NCBI GenBank assembly: GCA_021201825.1
Contig: JAJQED010000003.1
Coordinates: 177,541 to 241,540 of the forward strand
Direction: 5' to 3'
Origin: Alistipes sp.
GTDB lineage: Bacteria > Bacteroidota > Bacteroidia > Bacteroidales > Rikenellaceae
DNA: 64,000 nucleotides
Positions 35,545 through 43,373 of this stretch are shown here, one piece after another. The notes beneath the pieces were generated by a model that was given only the letters and a program-made list of their open reading frames with translations, ran no database searches and was not told the DNA's origin. The position numbers and the translations under genes are program-made. Every line of letters begins with the position of its first letter. Position 1 is the stretch's first letter.

Positions 35545-35574
35545 TTTGTTAAAAGGTTTTTTTGTATAGTTTTG
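35545..35574 (+). promoter_or_regulatory. Strong Bacteroidota promoter of the histone H1-like gene
   Basis: TTTG at 35545-35548 and TAGTTTTG at 35567-35574 are separated by 18 bases, and both match the consensus exactly. Transcription would start near 35580, and the leader contains the repeated CCAACCAACCAAC. Confidence 0.8.
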
Positions 35575-35616
35575 CAATAACGAAAACCAACCAACCAACT
35601 AATAAATACATTTATC

Positions 35617-35793
35617 ATGGACAAATTAGTAAATCAAATTAACGAACAGATCGCGATTTTCACTGAAAATGCAAAACTCCAGGTAGAAAAAGGCAACAAG
35701 GCTGCCGGTACCCGCGCACGCAAGGCTGCCCTCGAACTTTCTAAACTGATGAAAGATTTCAGGAAAGCGTCTGTAGAGGCTTCTAAGAAATAA
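35617..35793 (+). CDS. Histone H1-like small basic protein
   Basis: A 58-residue protein (MDKLVNQINEQIAIFTENA and later RARKAALELSKLMKDFRK) rich in Lys and Ala, matching the short histone H1-like proteins of Bacteroidota, which are thought to bind DNA. The strong promoter and terminator suggest high expression. Stop TAA at 35791-35793. The gene is shorter than most gene-finding cutoffs. Role as a nucleoid protein is inferred from family resemblance. Confidence 0.85.
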   Translation: MDKLVNQINEQIAIFTENAKLQVEKGNKAAGTRARKAALELSKLMKDFRKASVEASKK

Positions 35794-35825
35794 TTTATAT
35801 AAGCCCGACTTAAATGCAGATTAAA

Positions 35826-35858
35826 CGCCTGTTCCGGTTCCCGGGGCAGGCGGTTTTT
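35826..35858 (+). terminator. Terminator of the histone-like gene
   Basis: A 12-bp stem CGCCTGTTCCGG / CCGGGGCAGGCG with two G-T pairs and a TTC loop is followed by GTTTTTTA. Confidence 0.85.
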
Positions 35859-35878
35859 TATCCGTGCCTAGGCCGGGT

Positions 35879-37638
35879 TCAGAACTTCTCGCGACGGTAG
35901 GAGTCCTTGTCGAACGTGAGCCCTTTTTGTTCCATAACCGTTATGTCTTCCGGGGATAATCCGGTACCCATTATATTCACCGGTATGTCGTAATCGTTTA
36001 CGTATAGCCGCTCGGCCGGGGAGAAAGAACCGCTTACCCAGGAGCGGGCACGGTCCACATATCCCGGGCTTTGCAGTCCCGCGATATCGGCCAGGGTATG
36101 GAATGCCTCGGCCGTTGAACCGGCTCTGGCGGCATTGGATGCGGCTATATCCGGGAGGGCCGGAAACCGGTCCTTATACTCGGGCGAGAACCATATCAAA
36201 GCCGGAACATGAAGCTGGTAATAGGTTTTGGTCGGGGAGGCATGCAGGAAACGGTTGCGCCCGTCATCGAAAAGGTCTTCCCCGTGGTCGGATATATACA
36301 GCATTGCCGAGCGGGCCTTTGCCCTGTCGAGTAACGATATTATTTCCGATAATACATAGTCGGTATAATAGATCGTATTGTCATAAGCGTTGAGCAGGGC
36401 CAGACGGTTCTCCGGCGATATTTTAGCCGCTTCGTCCGGCAGGAAACGGGCGAATTCCCGTGGATACCTTTTTATATGTCGGGCATGTGATCCGTAGGTA
36501 TGAATTACGACAAACATGTCTTCGTCCGTTGAATTTATGATACTGTCCAAATGAACCAACACCTCGCCGTCATATTGTTGGACGGAGGTGTGGGTACGGG
36601 GAGTGGCATAAATCACTGTGTCAGCCTCGGCCGTCAGGTGGTCGGTGAGGGAGCGGTTAGGGGGCTGGTTGGTGATGAAAGCCGTACGGTAACCCGCTTC
36701 GGAAAATAAGGCAGTGATGCCTTTAACCCTGTATATTTCGTCATAGGTATATGCCGCAGCAGCCGAGAGTATCAACGGGACGCTCTTATGGGTGGTATTG
36801 CTTTGGGTAAACACGTCGCGCATAAAAACGAGGTTCGCCATGGTATCGAGCCTCGGGGTGGTTTCCCTTTCATAGCCGTACAAGCTCCATGAATGGGCCC
36901 GTGAAGCTTCGCCTATAACAAGAACGTAAATCTGCCTTTCGCCGCTTTCCCGTTCCCTTACGGTCCCGAAACTAAAATCGCGCACTGCCGACAGGTATTG
37001 CCGGGATTTAAACCACCGCTCCACGGACCAACCCATATTCCTAACTACATTGGCCGGGAAGATATGCTTGTTATATGCGAAATCCCGGTTGGCCTTATAG
37101 GAGAAAAGCGAAAATACTATTCCTGCTGCCAATAGAGTGCTACCGGCATAAACTCCCCGCCGTCGTTGGCTTGCACAAAGAGTATATCTGCCAACCTCGG
37201 CAGTGTGGACTTTCCTTGCCCGCCTGTTACGGTCGGCGGCATAAGCGGCCCATACTATCACCGGGATATAAAGTACGCAAACCAGTATCACGGCCGGCTA
37301 GATCCCCGACAGCAGTTCTCCGGCCTCCGATACGCTTGTCGTCAGAAGGTTGGTGAACATATCCACGGCTATTATAGAATTGCCGAAAGGTAGGAGATGA
37401 CAAGCTGGAACGCGCATAGTGCCATCAACGGTATTCCCCACAGTACCATCCTCGCCGGATTGGCTGCCGCCATACACCAAAGGATATATACCCCGCCCGG
37501 GATAAGGAACGAAGCAAGGACCGTAGTTGCGCGGTAGGGTTCGGTATAGGCCAATACGGCACTCGGGACCAGGCATGCTGCCGTGAAAGTACAGACCAAG
37601 AGCCACGCCCTGCGATTTGTCTCTTTAGAACGCTTCAT
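35879..37638 (-). pseudogene. Phosphoethanolamine transferase (EptA/CptA-like), broken
   Basis: The N-terminus (MKRSKETNRRAWLLVCTF) starts at 37638 and its last bases overlap the barrel gene upstream. The membrane domain reads to VISYL, then the frame changes at about 37386-37388. A T-run of three on the minus strand where four would restore YLFGNSIIAVDMF points to a 1-base deletion. A TAG stop follows at 37298-37300, and the remaining 470 residues in that frame are intact: nucleophile Thr region SNTTHKSVPLIL, ISDHGEDL and HSARHI-like metal ligands. Such enzymes modify lipid A or core with phosphoethanolamine. Two different lesions make loss of function likely, though one indel could be an assembly error. 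Confidence 0.82.
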
Positions 37639-38854
37639 TGATATTGAACACGAACGCGGATTCGCCCTTGCCGAAACCGTAATCCAGCCGCACGTTGACC
37701 CGCTTCTTGAATTCCCAGCGGAACCCGAGTCCGTAAGTAGGGAGGGTGTGCGACCATTCGAACCGGGAGGGTTTCTCAAAAACGTTGCCGGCCCCGCCCC
37801 ACACGGCGACACCTATCCGGCGCCATATCCATTGCCGAAGTTCAGCCTGGACTTCCATCAGTACCTTATCACGGTATCGCCCCTCGTAGTATCCCCTCAT
37901 TCGTGTCGACCCGCCGAGCTGGGCCAGCATGGTCCACGGTACGTTGCCGCTGTTATAAAGCGTATGGAAATCATAGGCCAGCGTACCGCCTTTCCACACA
38001 GGATGGAAAAAATCCACAGTCAATTCCATTCGGTTGAAGTGCGGTTTGTTGCCTGTGAATCCGGGGAAAGTGACGTTCTCCAGCTTTACGTACCATCCTG
38101 TTTGCGGCGCGGTTATGTAATCGCGCGAATCGTACATCAGGAAAAGGCCGTAGCTATTGTTATTGTATTTGGTTTTTTGTCCCCGCAGGTACGACACATC
38201 GTCGAAATCCTTACCCTTGATATAGTCGAAACCGAAATTCACCCCGCCGTAAAACCCGTTGAAGAAACGGTACATGAAATCCAATTTGACCGACGCCTGT
38301 TTGCGGACAAAGCTCGTCTTGTTTGAATCGGCCTTACCCATGTCGTAACCGATGCCCCAAAAATCGGTGGGCATCGAAGAGAAAGTGGTTTTATAATCTA
38401 TGCGGTATTTGCCGGCGTCGAAAAAAGTATATCCCCGGATGCCGATAAGGTAGAAGCCCGAAGTTGTGATATCGCCGAAAACGGAGATATTCGAGGGCGG
38501 GGTGACCATATCCGTACGGTCCAGCCGGTAGAGCCCGGCCGCCATAAGGCCCAGCCCGAGTTTGACGTTCGAGGAATAATGGGGGCCGCCGATAAAGCTG
38601 TAATCTATCTTCTTGTCATGGGTTTTGTCGATGTTCGATTCCCTGAAGTAGTTACCCAACCTGCGGAAGAAACCGGGCCGTTCCTCTAAGACATCAAGCT
38701 CGATCTGGTCATAGTAATACGAAGTGTAAAGTCCGGCCGAGGTGTCGGCGGCGATGACCTCTTCGAATTGTTTGTCGGTATCCTCCTGCGCGGAAAGCGG
38801 GAAGCCGGAAAGAGCCAGGATGAGAACGGGCAGTAAAATTTTCTTAAGGGTCAT
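37625..38854 (-). CDS. Omp85-type (BamA/TamA-like) outer-membrane barrel
   Basis: A 409-residue outer-membrane protein with a signal peptide (LPVLILALSGFPLSAQ). The beta-barrel shows alternating strands, the family motif GGSTRMRGYYEGRYRD and a C-terminal Phe (NINEAF), which suits outer-membrane insertion. No POTRA repeats fit in the length, so it is a barrel-only member of the Omp85/bacterial surface antigen family. It lies 17 bases after the YtfJ-like gene and its end overlaps the transferase by 14 bases. The transport substrate is unknown. Confidence 0.8.
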   Translation of the reverse strand: MTLKKILLPVLILALSGFPLSAQEDTDKQFEEVIAADTSAGLYTSYYYDQIELDVLEERPGFFRRLGNYFRESNIDKTHDKKIDYSFIGGPHYSSNVKLGLGLMAAGLYRLDRTDMVTPPSNISVFGDITTSGFYLIGIRGYTFFDAGKYRIDYKTTFSSMPTDFWGIGYDMGKADSNKTSFVRKQASVKLDFMYRFFNGFYGGVNFGFDYIKGKDFDDVSYLRGQKTKYNNNSYGLFLMYDSRDYITAPQTGWYVKLENVTFPGFTGNKPHFNRMELTVDFFHPVWKGGTLAYDFHTLYNSGNVPWTMLAQLGGSTRMRGYYEGRYRDKVLMEVQAELRQWIWRRIGVAVWGGAGNVFEKPSRFEWSHTLPTYGLGFRWEFKKRVNVRLDYGFGKGESAFVFNINEAF

Positions 38855-38871
38855 GCAGTGCGGATACTTTT

Positions 38872-39369
38872 TTACATCTGTTCACCCACGACCCGGAAAA
38901 ATTCGTCCTGTTCCTCTTTGGTTAATTTACCTTTCTTGATCCAGACAATTTCCCGGTCGGGACTGACAAAGATAATCGTAAATAGGTTATTCACGTCGCC
39001 CAGCTGCCATGCGTCACGCAAAATATGGTCGGGATCGGTATAGATGTCCTGTCCCGTTTTCTTCTCTTTTTTGCGTATCGCAGAGCGTACTATGCCGTTA
39101 GGGATCAACGGGGCGTCTTTGAGGTTTATTATCCCGCAGCAATAAATATTGTCGCTGATGATCGGGTTGTCCTCGAGGTAATCGGTGAACTCCTTGTTCT
39201 GGTTTCCGTGGTCCGGGTCTACGTAAAAGATCAGGACATATTTCTCCCCGAGGGCCGGCAGCTTGATCGGTTCGTCGCTGCTGGTGCGTATTACCACATC
39301 CGGCAGGGCCGCACGGACAGTAAGGGAGAAAGCGAATAGAAAGGCTAGCAGTGCAGTAGTTTTTTTCAT
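38872..39369 (-). CDS. YtfJ-family periplasmic thioredoxin-fold protein
   Basis: A 165-residue protein with a signal peptide (KTTALLAFLFAFSLTVRA). YVLIFYVDPDHGNQNKEF and the C-terminal HILRDAWQLGDVNNLFTI align with E. coli YtfJ (compare ARGAWQLDEESSAVVV), a thioredoxin-like fold lacking a CxxC centre. A CC pair at residues near 97 is not in the thioredoxin active-site position. The function is unknown. It is the first gene of an operon with the Omp85 barrel and the broken transferase. Confidence 0.7.
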   Translation of the reverse strand: MKKTTALLAFLFAFSLTVRAALPDVVIRTSSDEPIKLPALGEKYVLIFYVDPDHGNQNKEFTDYLEDNPIISDNIYCCGIINLKDAPLIPNGIVRSAIRKKEKKTGQDIYTDPDHILRDAWQLGDVNNLFTIIFVSPDREIVWIKKGKLTKEEQDEFFRVVGEQM

Positions 39370-39385
39370 GACCAGGTATATTTTA

Positions 39386-39393
39386 CAAAATTA
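39386..39393 (-). promoter_or_regulatory. -7 box of the YtfJ-Omp85 operon
   Basis: Minus-strand TAATTTTG matches TAnnTTTG exactly. The bases about 19 further upstream (CAACG on the minus strand) resemble a weak -33. The predicted start, near 39380, is 11 bases before the coding start. Confidence 0.6.
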
Positions 39394-39557
39394 ACAATCC
39401 TATTTATCTATCGTTGTCCTATCGGCAGGTAATTGTAGTATTAAAGTCCTTGCCGGGCGGTGCAAAATCCGTTCATTTTTTACGGGCACCACCGAAAGCC
39501 TGCCCGGAATGGCATTATAGGTGTATATGGGATTACTGCAACCTCAAATAATAGTAT

Positions 39558-40295
39558 ATGAAAAGGATAGTTTTGATAAGGCACGGGGAAAGTGTATGGA
39601 ACCGCGAGAACCGGTTCACCGGCTGGACCGATGTAGACCTGACGGCCGAGGGGGTAGCCGAGGCTTATAAAGCGGGCGATCTGCTTTTGGAGAACGGGTT
39701 CGGCTTCCGGATGGCGTTCACCTCATACCTGAAACGGGCCATAAAAACCCTCGACTGCGTTCTGGACAGGATGAATCTCGACTGGATCCCTGTCGAAAAA
39801 AACTGGCGGCTAAACGAGAAACACTACGGCGCCCTGCAAGGACTCAATAAGGGACAGACCGCGGAGAAATACGGTCCCGAACAGGTTTTGCTTTGGCGAC
39901 GGAGTTATGACGTGGCTCCCGAGCCGCTCAACGAGGAAGATCCCCGCAATCCACGGTTCGATATCCGTTACAGGGACGTGCCGCCATGCGAGCTGCCGCT
40001 CTCCGAATCGCTAAAGGATACCATCGAGCGCCTTATGCCCTATTGGAACGGCCGTATCTTCGCCTCGCTCCGGGAGTATGACAGTATTATCGTTGCCGCA
40101 CACGGCAATAGTCTGCGCGGTATAGTCAAGACTCTCAAGGGGATCGGGGACGAAGAAATAGTAAGCCTGAATATCCCGACGGCCGTACCGTATGTATTCG
40201 AATTCGATGACGAGCTGCACCTTCTAAAGGACTATTACGTGGGGGACCCCGAAGAGATCCAGCGTAAGATCAACTCAACGGCTACCGTAAAATAA
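39558..40295 (+). CDS. gpmA: 2,3-bisphosphoglycerate-dependent phosphoglycerate mutase
   Basis: A 245-residue glycolytic enzyme interconverting 3- and 2-phosphoglycerate in the cytoplasm. The phospho-histidine motif [18 protein letters not shown] begins at residue 6 (His9). The [11 protein letters not shown] type segment reads [19 protein letters not shown], and the second catalytic His is in [12 protein letters not shown]. Length and order are normal. It is a single-gene unit between the divergent YtfJ operon and the fimbrillin gene. The assignment is firm. Confidence 0.96.
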   Translation: MKRIVLIRHGESVWNRENRFTGWTDVDLTAEGVAEAYKAGDLLLENGFGFRMAFTSYLKRAIKTLDCVLDRMNLDWIPVEKNWRLNEKHYGALQGLNKGQTAEKYGPEQVLLWRRSYDVAPEPLNEEDPRNPRFDIRYRDVPPCELPLSESLKDTIERLMPYWNGRIFASLREYDSIIVAAHGNSLRGIVKTLKGIGDEEIVSLNIPTAVPYVFEFDDELHLLKDYYVGDPEEIQRKINSTATVK

Positions 40296-40407
40296 TCCCC
40301 ATAGACATAAGGGTCGAATAATGTAAAAACTGCCAAAAATAATCCTTTTAGAGTATGAGTAGAGTCTAAAAATATTATTTAACAGCCTTAAAATTTTATA
40401 ATAATGA

Positions 40408-40415
40408 TATATTTG
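40408..40415 (+). promoter_or_regulatory. -7 box of the fimbrillin-like gene
   Basis: TATATTTG is an exact -7 match in a very AT-rich region; transcription would start near 40421, 45 bases before the ATG. An inverted repeat TTTAGA / TCTAAA (40347-40370) lies just upstream and could be an operator. Confidence 0.6.
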
Positions 40416-40465
40416 CAACTATCAAATTATTGGACGCCCAATTATAAATAGTTAAATATATCGTT

Positions 40466-41299
40466 ATGAAATTAAATCTACTCGTTTTTGCCGCAGCCGC
40501 TTTACTGGCGGTATCATGTAGTGATAAGCAGGCAAGTAAGACAGACGGCTTACCCATTGCCGTATATCCTACTGTGAGTACCCGAGCCAGCGACACTAAC
40601 TTCGAGGCCGGGGACCGGATCGGCCTCATTATTACCCTCGACGACATGACCACTCATGCCGACAACGCCGCATTGACACATAACGGCCAGTATTTCGAGG
40701 ACGACGACCTGAAATGGTATTCCACGAATAAGTCCGGGGATTTTACCGCCTATTATCCGTATCAGGAGAACTATACCGGGAGCTACAGCGTTTTGGCCGA
40801 CCAGACTTCCGACGGTTATTACCAGTCCGACCTGCTTCTGGCCGTAGCGCGTAATGTCCAGCCACACCCGACGGGTGTCTCCCTCGGCTTCATCCACGCC
40901 ATGTCACAGATCGTAGTTTATATAAACAATAATTCGGTGTACGAGGTGGTGGAGGTGCGTGTAGAGGATACGAAGAACGATGTGCTTATAGACTATACCG
41001 GTGACAGACCGGGTGTAATGTTAAAGTTGACCGCCGTTCAGATATCCATACTTGCCCAATCGCTAGGGGCCGATACATACCGTGCCGTTGTTGCACCTCA
41101 AACAGCCGAGGCCGTTATCACGGTCCGGAACGAAACGGGGCAGGAAGTCAGCACTACTTTGCCGTCCACCCTCTTTACGGCCGGTACGAGCTATTCGGTG
41201 AGTGTCACCCTTAGCGATAATTTCGATATCACGGAGGTCAAGATCCAGTCCAACGGCGAGATAGAAGCCTGGGTACCGGGGGATATAGAAGATCTTTAA
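40466..41299 (+). CDS. Fimbrillin-like lipoprotein
   Basis: A 277-residue lipoprotein with Cys18 in LLAVSCSDK. The sequence after it (VSTRASDTNFEAGDRIGLI, TAYYPYQE) is the typical N-terminal pattern of fimbrillin/Mfa-like surface subunits of Bacteroidales, which are exported as lipoproteins and matured by Rgp-type proteases at an Arg; TRAS here gives a possible cleavage point. The C-terminus lacks any sorting domain. No other pilus gene is adjacent. Its stop overlaps the convergent aminotransferase by 4 bases. Confidence 0.72.
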   Translation: MKLNLLVFAAAALLAVSCSDKQASKTDGLPIAVYPTVSTRASDTNFEAGDRIGLIITLDDMTTHADNAALTHNGQYFEDDDLKWYSTNKSGDFTAYYPYQENYTGSYSVLADQTSDGYYQSDLLLAVARNVQPHPTGVSLGFIHAMSQIVVYINNNSVYEVVEVRVEDTKNDVLIDYTGDRPGVMLKLTAVQISILAQSLGADTYRAVVAPQTAEAVITVRNETGQEVSTTLPSTLFTAGTSYSVSVTLSDNFDITEVKIQSNGEIEAWVPGDIEDL

Positions 41300-42135
41300 T
41301 CCGTCGATTCGCGGAATTCCATTTCGGGGAGCCTGTCCAGGAACCGGTCTAACGTTCTGATGAATGTAGTGGGGAATAGCCGCCCATTGACGGCTCCCAC
41401 CGGCAGTATGCCTTGCGGAGTGAAAGAAAATATCTCCTCCGTTTCCATGAGTTGTTGCTCGGTGAGGCATTTCTCGGTAACGGTTAACCTGGCCCGGGTG
41501 CAAACTTCGATACCGAGCATTCTCTCTATGCTTTGCGGACAGGAGGCTTCGGCATCAGGTATATAGACTTCCCGTCCGCAAACGGCAAATAAGGGGTTTT
41601 CCCCAAGCGATACGGCCAGACCCCGGTAATCCACCGAAATGGCTGAATGTTTTCCGACGGCAACCGCCCTGCGGCGGGCAGATTCATGGCACAGGTAATT
41701 GGCTGCCGTTTTATATGCGGGGAACGGTATCTCGTAAGTTAAAGTAAGAGCCGCAGCGGGTTTATGCCAGACGCAGTATCCGGAATAAACCAGCGGACCG
41801 CCGTAAAACATATATAAGTCCGGTTCGCCGGTTACAGCGGATGGAAAGGCAACCAAACGGACAAGGTTCCCTCCCTGTGCGGCACTGTTACGGTAAAGCA
41901 GGTCCCTTATCTGTTTCCCGACCGTATCCGTGTCGAACCGGGCTTCCCGCCTGAAAAGCGCTTCGTAAGTCCGTGACAGCAAACAGAGTTGCGCCGTTAG
42001 ATGCAACGGACGGTGTGCTACGGTATTTATAACCCGGTAGGTATAGTTGACCTCCATCAGGTGCGAGAATTTATCCCCGCACCGGGCCGTATCGTACAGC
42101 TGGCCGTTTATCCCTATATAACCCTTGACCTGCAT
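41296..42135 (-). CDS. Class IV aminotransferase, divergent
   Basis: A 279-residue PLP enzyme of the branched-chain/aminodeoxychorismate lyase fold. The likely PLP Lys is in PFPAYKTAANYLCHES, and DYRGLAVSLGENPLFAV takes the place of the usual E-x-NIF motif. These changes make the substrate uncertain; PabC-like lyase, D-amino acid or branched-chain aminotransferase are all possible. It begins 7 bases after the rhomboid gene, so they are cotranscribed. It converges with the fimbrillin gene. Confidence 0.6.
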   Translation of the reverse strand: MQVKGYIGINGQLYDTARCGDKFSHLMEVNYTYRVINTVAHRPLHLTAQLCLLSRTYEALFRREARFDTDTVGKQIRDLLYRNSAAQGGNLVRLVAFPSAVTGEPDLYMFYGGPLVYSGYCVWHKPAAALTLTYEIPFPAYKTAANYLCHESARRRAVAVGKHSAISVDYRGLAVSLGENPLFAVCGREVYIPDAEASCPQSIERMLGIEVCTRARLTVTEKCLTEQQLMETEEIFSFTPQGILPVGAVNGRLFPTTFIRTLDRFLDRLPEMEFRESTD

Positions 42136-42142
42136 TTCGATG

Positions 42143-42757
42143 TTACCGGAAACTGTTCAAGAAGATTTCCACCTGCGACACTCCTGCTGTCAGGACGGGG
42201 AACAGGAAACCGTATACGGCACCGAAAATATGTGCATGGTGGTTGATCCTGCCCTGGCCTTTGCGGGCGGAGTAAGTTTCGTAAGCAATATAGAGCAACC
42301 CGAACAGTATCCCGGGCATCGGGAGAACCCCCATCAGGTATATTTTACTGAGCGGACTGATGAAAACCGAGGTGAACACCACGGCAGAAACCGCCCCCGA
42401 GGCGCCTATTGAAGTATAGTACGGGTTATTCCTGTACTTTATCACATCGTACACCGATGCCGCAATGATCCCGCCGAAATACAGGAGTATAAACCGTGCG
42501 TTTGCGCCGAACGACACCCCCGTCTCAGCCTGGTACTCAAAGACCCGGAGAACGAACTCCCCGAACGACCAGAAGACGAACATATTCACCAGCAGGTGGG
42601 TCCAGTCGCCATGCACAAAGCCGTGGCTGACCATCCGGTCCCACTGGCGCCGATGGACGATGTAATACGGTTTGAGGGCAAGCCGGTCGAAAAGGCGCCG
42701 GTCCCGGAAGCAGAGTACGGAAATGCCGGCGGTCACGATTATTATCAATAGAACCAT
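42143..42757 (-). CDS. Rhomboid family intramembrane serine protease
   Basis: A 204-residue protein with six predicted membrane helices. The catalytic pair is present: Ser120 in SIGASGAVSAVVF and His176 in NHHAHIFGAVYG, with HGDWTHLLVNMFVFWSFG carrying the conserved HxxxN region. It cleaves transmembrane substrates in the inner membrane. The start ATG at 42757 lies where an upstream -7 box would place the first transcribed base, so the mRNA may lack a leader. The class IV aminotransferase follows. The substrate is unknown. Confidence 0.9.
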   Translation of the reverse strand: MVLLIIIVTAGISVLCFRDRRLFDRLALKPYYIVHRRQWDRMVSHGFVHGDWTHLLVNMFVFWSFGEFVLRVFEYQAETGVSFGANARFILLYFGGIIAASVYDVIKYRNNPYYTSIGASGAVSAVVFTSVFISPLSKIYLMGVLPMPGILFGLLYIAYETYSARKGQGRINHHAHIFGAVYGFLFPVLTAGVSQVEIFLNSFR

Positions 42758-42762
42758 GAATA

Positions 42763-42770
42763 CAAAGGTA
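42763..42770 (-). promoter_or_regulatory. -7 box directly upstream of the rhomboid gene
   Basis: Minus-strand TACCTTTG is an exact consensus match 6 bases from the start codon, which points to a leaderless or nearly leaderless transcript. Confidence 0.5.
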
Positions 42771-42822
42771 GTGAAAAGTATTATGCCCGTCCATCAAACC
42801 CGCTGCCTGAATTTGATACCCG

Positions 42823-43045
42823 GATTGCTTCGTCGCTTCGCTCCTCGCAATGACGTGAGATGCGGGTTCCTCGCAATGACATTTCTATTTGATTCTAATG
42901 ACGCTTTTCCCCCGTTATTGCGAACGTTAGTGAAGCAATCTCTTCCTCTTCTTTTTCGTCATTGCGAGGGCTCAAAGCCCGAAGCAATCTCGGTCCTTGA
43001 GTTTCCAGTTAAGATTGCCGCGTCGCTCTGCTCCTCGCAATGACG
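42823..43045. repeat. Cluster of interspersed palindromic repeats, copies 1-5
   Basis: Five copies of a GAAGCAATC...CGTCATTGCGAG type element lie here in both orientations: 42823-42855, a partial one at 42864-42880, 42913-42941, 42957-42990 and 43012-43045. The ends are fixed (AGATTGC...GCAATGACG) and the central bases vary. They look like extragenic repeats of the sort found scattered in many bacterial genomes. No gene is seen among them. Confidence 0.85.
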
Positions 43046-43104
43046 TTCTTTTTGATCGCAATGATAGTTGTCAATGCCTTGCGCATTTTCTGTTATTTTC
43101 TTTT

Positions 43105-43128
43105 CCACTTTTGCTTGTCCAAAAGTGG
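43105..43128. repeat. Hairpin CCACTTTT / AAAAGTGG
   Basis: A perfect 8-bp inverted repeat with loop GCTTGTCC lies just left of the larger folded element and probably belongs to the same repeat family. Confidence 0.5.
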
Positions 43129-43145
43129 AGCAAAAGACACCGCCT

Positions 43146-43235
43146 CGCCGGGATCAGGAGTCGCTCCCGGGAGCTTCCCTCACTACACGGTAGTTCGGGT
43201 GATCTCCCTCTTGCGACTTTAATCCTGACCCGGCG
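43146..43235. other. 90-base multi-stem folded element
   Basis: Five nested pairings can be traced: CGCCGGG / CCCGGCG at the ends, then TCAGG / CCTGA, AGTCGC / GCGACT, GGGAG / CTCCC and the apical ACTAC / GTAGT. An alternative palindrome GCTCCCGGGAGC also lies inside (43163-43174). A structured RNA, or a non-autonomous mobile element like a REP or MITE, would both fit. The flanking palindromic repeats favour the mobile or repeat reading. Confidence 0.5.
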
Positions 43236-43329
43236 AAATGGCGGATAATTCCCGGCTTCGCCGGGACAGGGGATTCCTTACTTCGTTTTAGTAAGACAGT
43301 TGCTCCTATTCGTCACTGCAACATTTCCC

Positions 43330-43358
43330 CGTCATTGCGAACGCCAGTGAAGCAATCT
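43330..43358. repeat. Interspersed palindromic repeat, copy 6
   Basis: A sixth copy, opening CGTCATTGCGAACG and closing GAAGCAATCT, nearly identical to the one at 42913-42941. It abuts the 3' end of the efflux permease gene by 15 bases. Confidence 0.75.
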
Positions 43359-43373
43359 ATTTTCTTCTCTTCG

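Noticed and set aside
37298..37606. A separate small gene
   Set aside because: Its sequence continues the phosphoethanolamine-transferase membrane domain, so it is part of a broken gene.
43163..43174. GCTCCCGGGAGC palindrome as a restriction or regulator site
   Set aside because: It lies within a larger nested fold, and the alternative pairing explains more of the sequence.
42825..43372. Short open frames through the palindromic repeats
   Set aside because: Their translation consists of repeat-derived sequence and they carry no start signal; a repeat cluster explains the region better.
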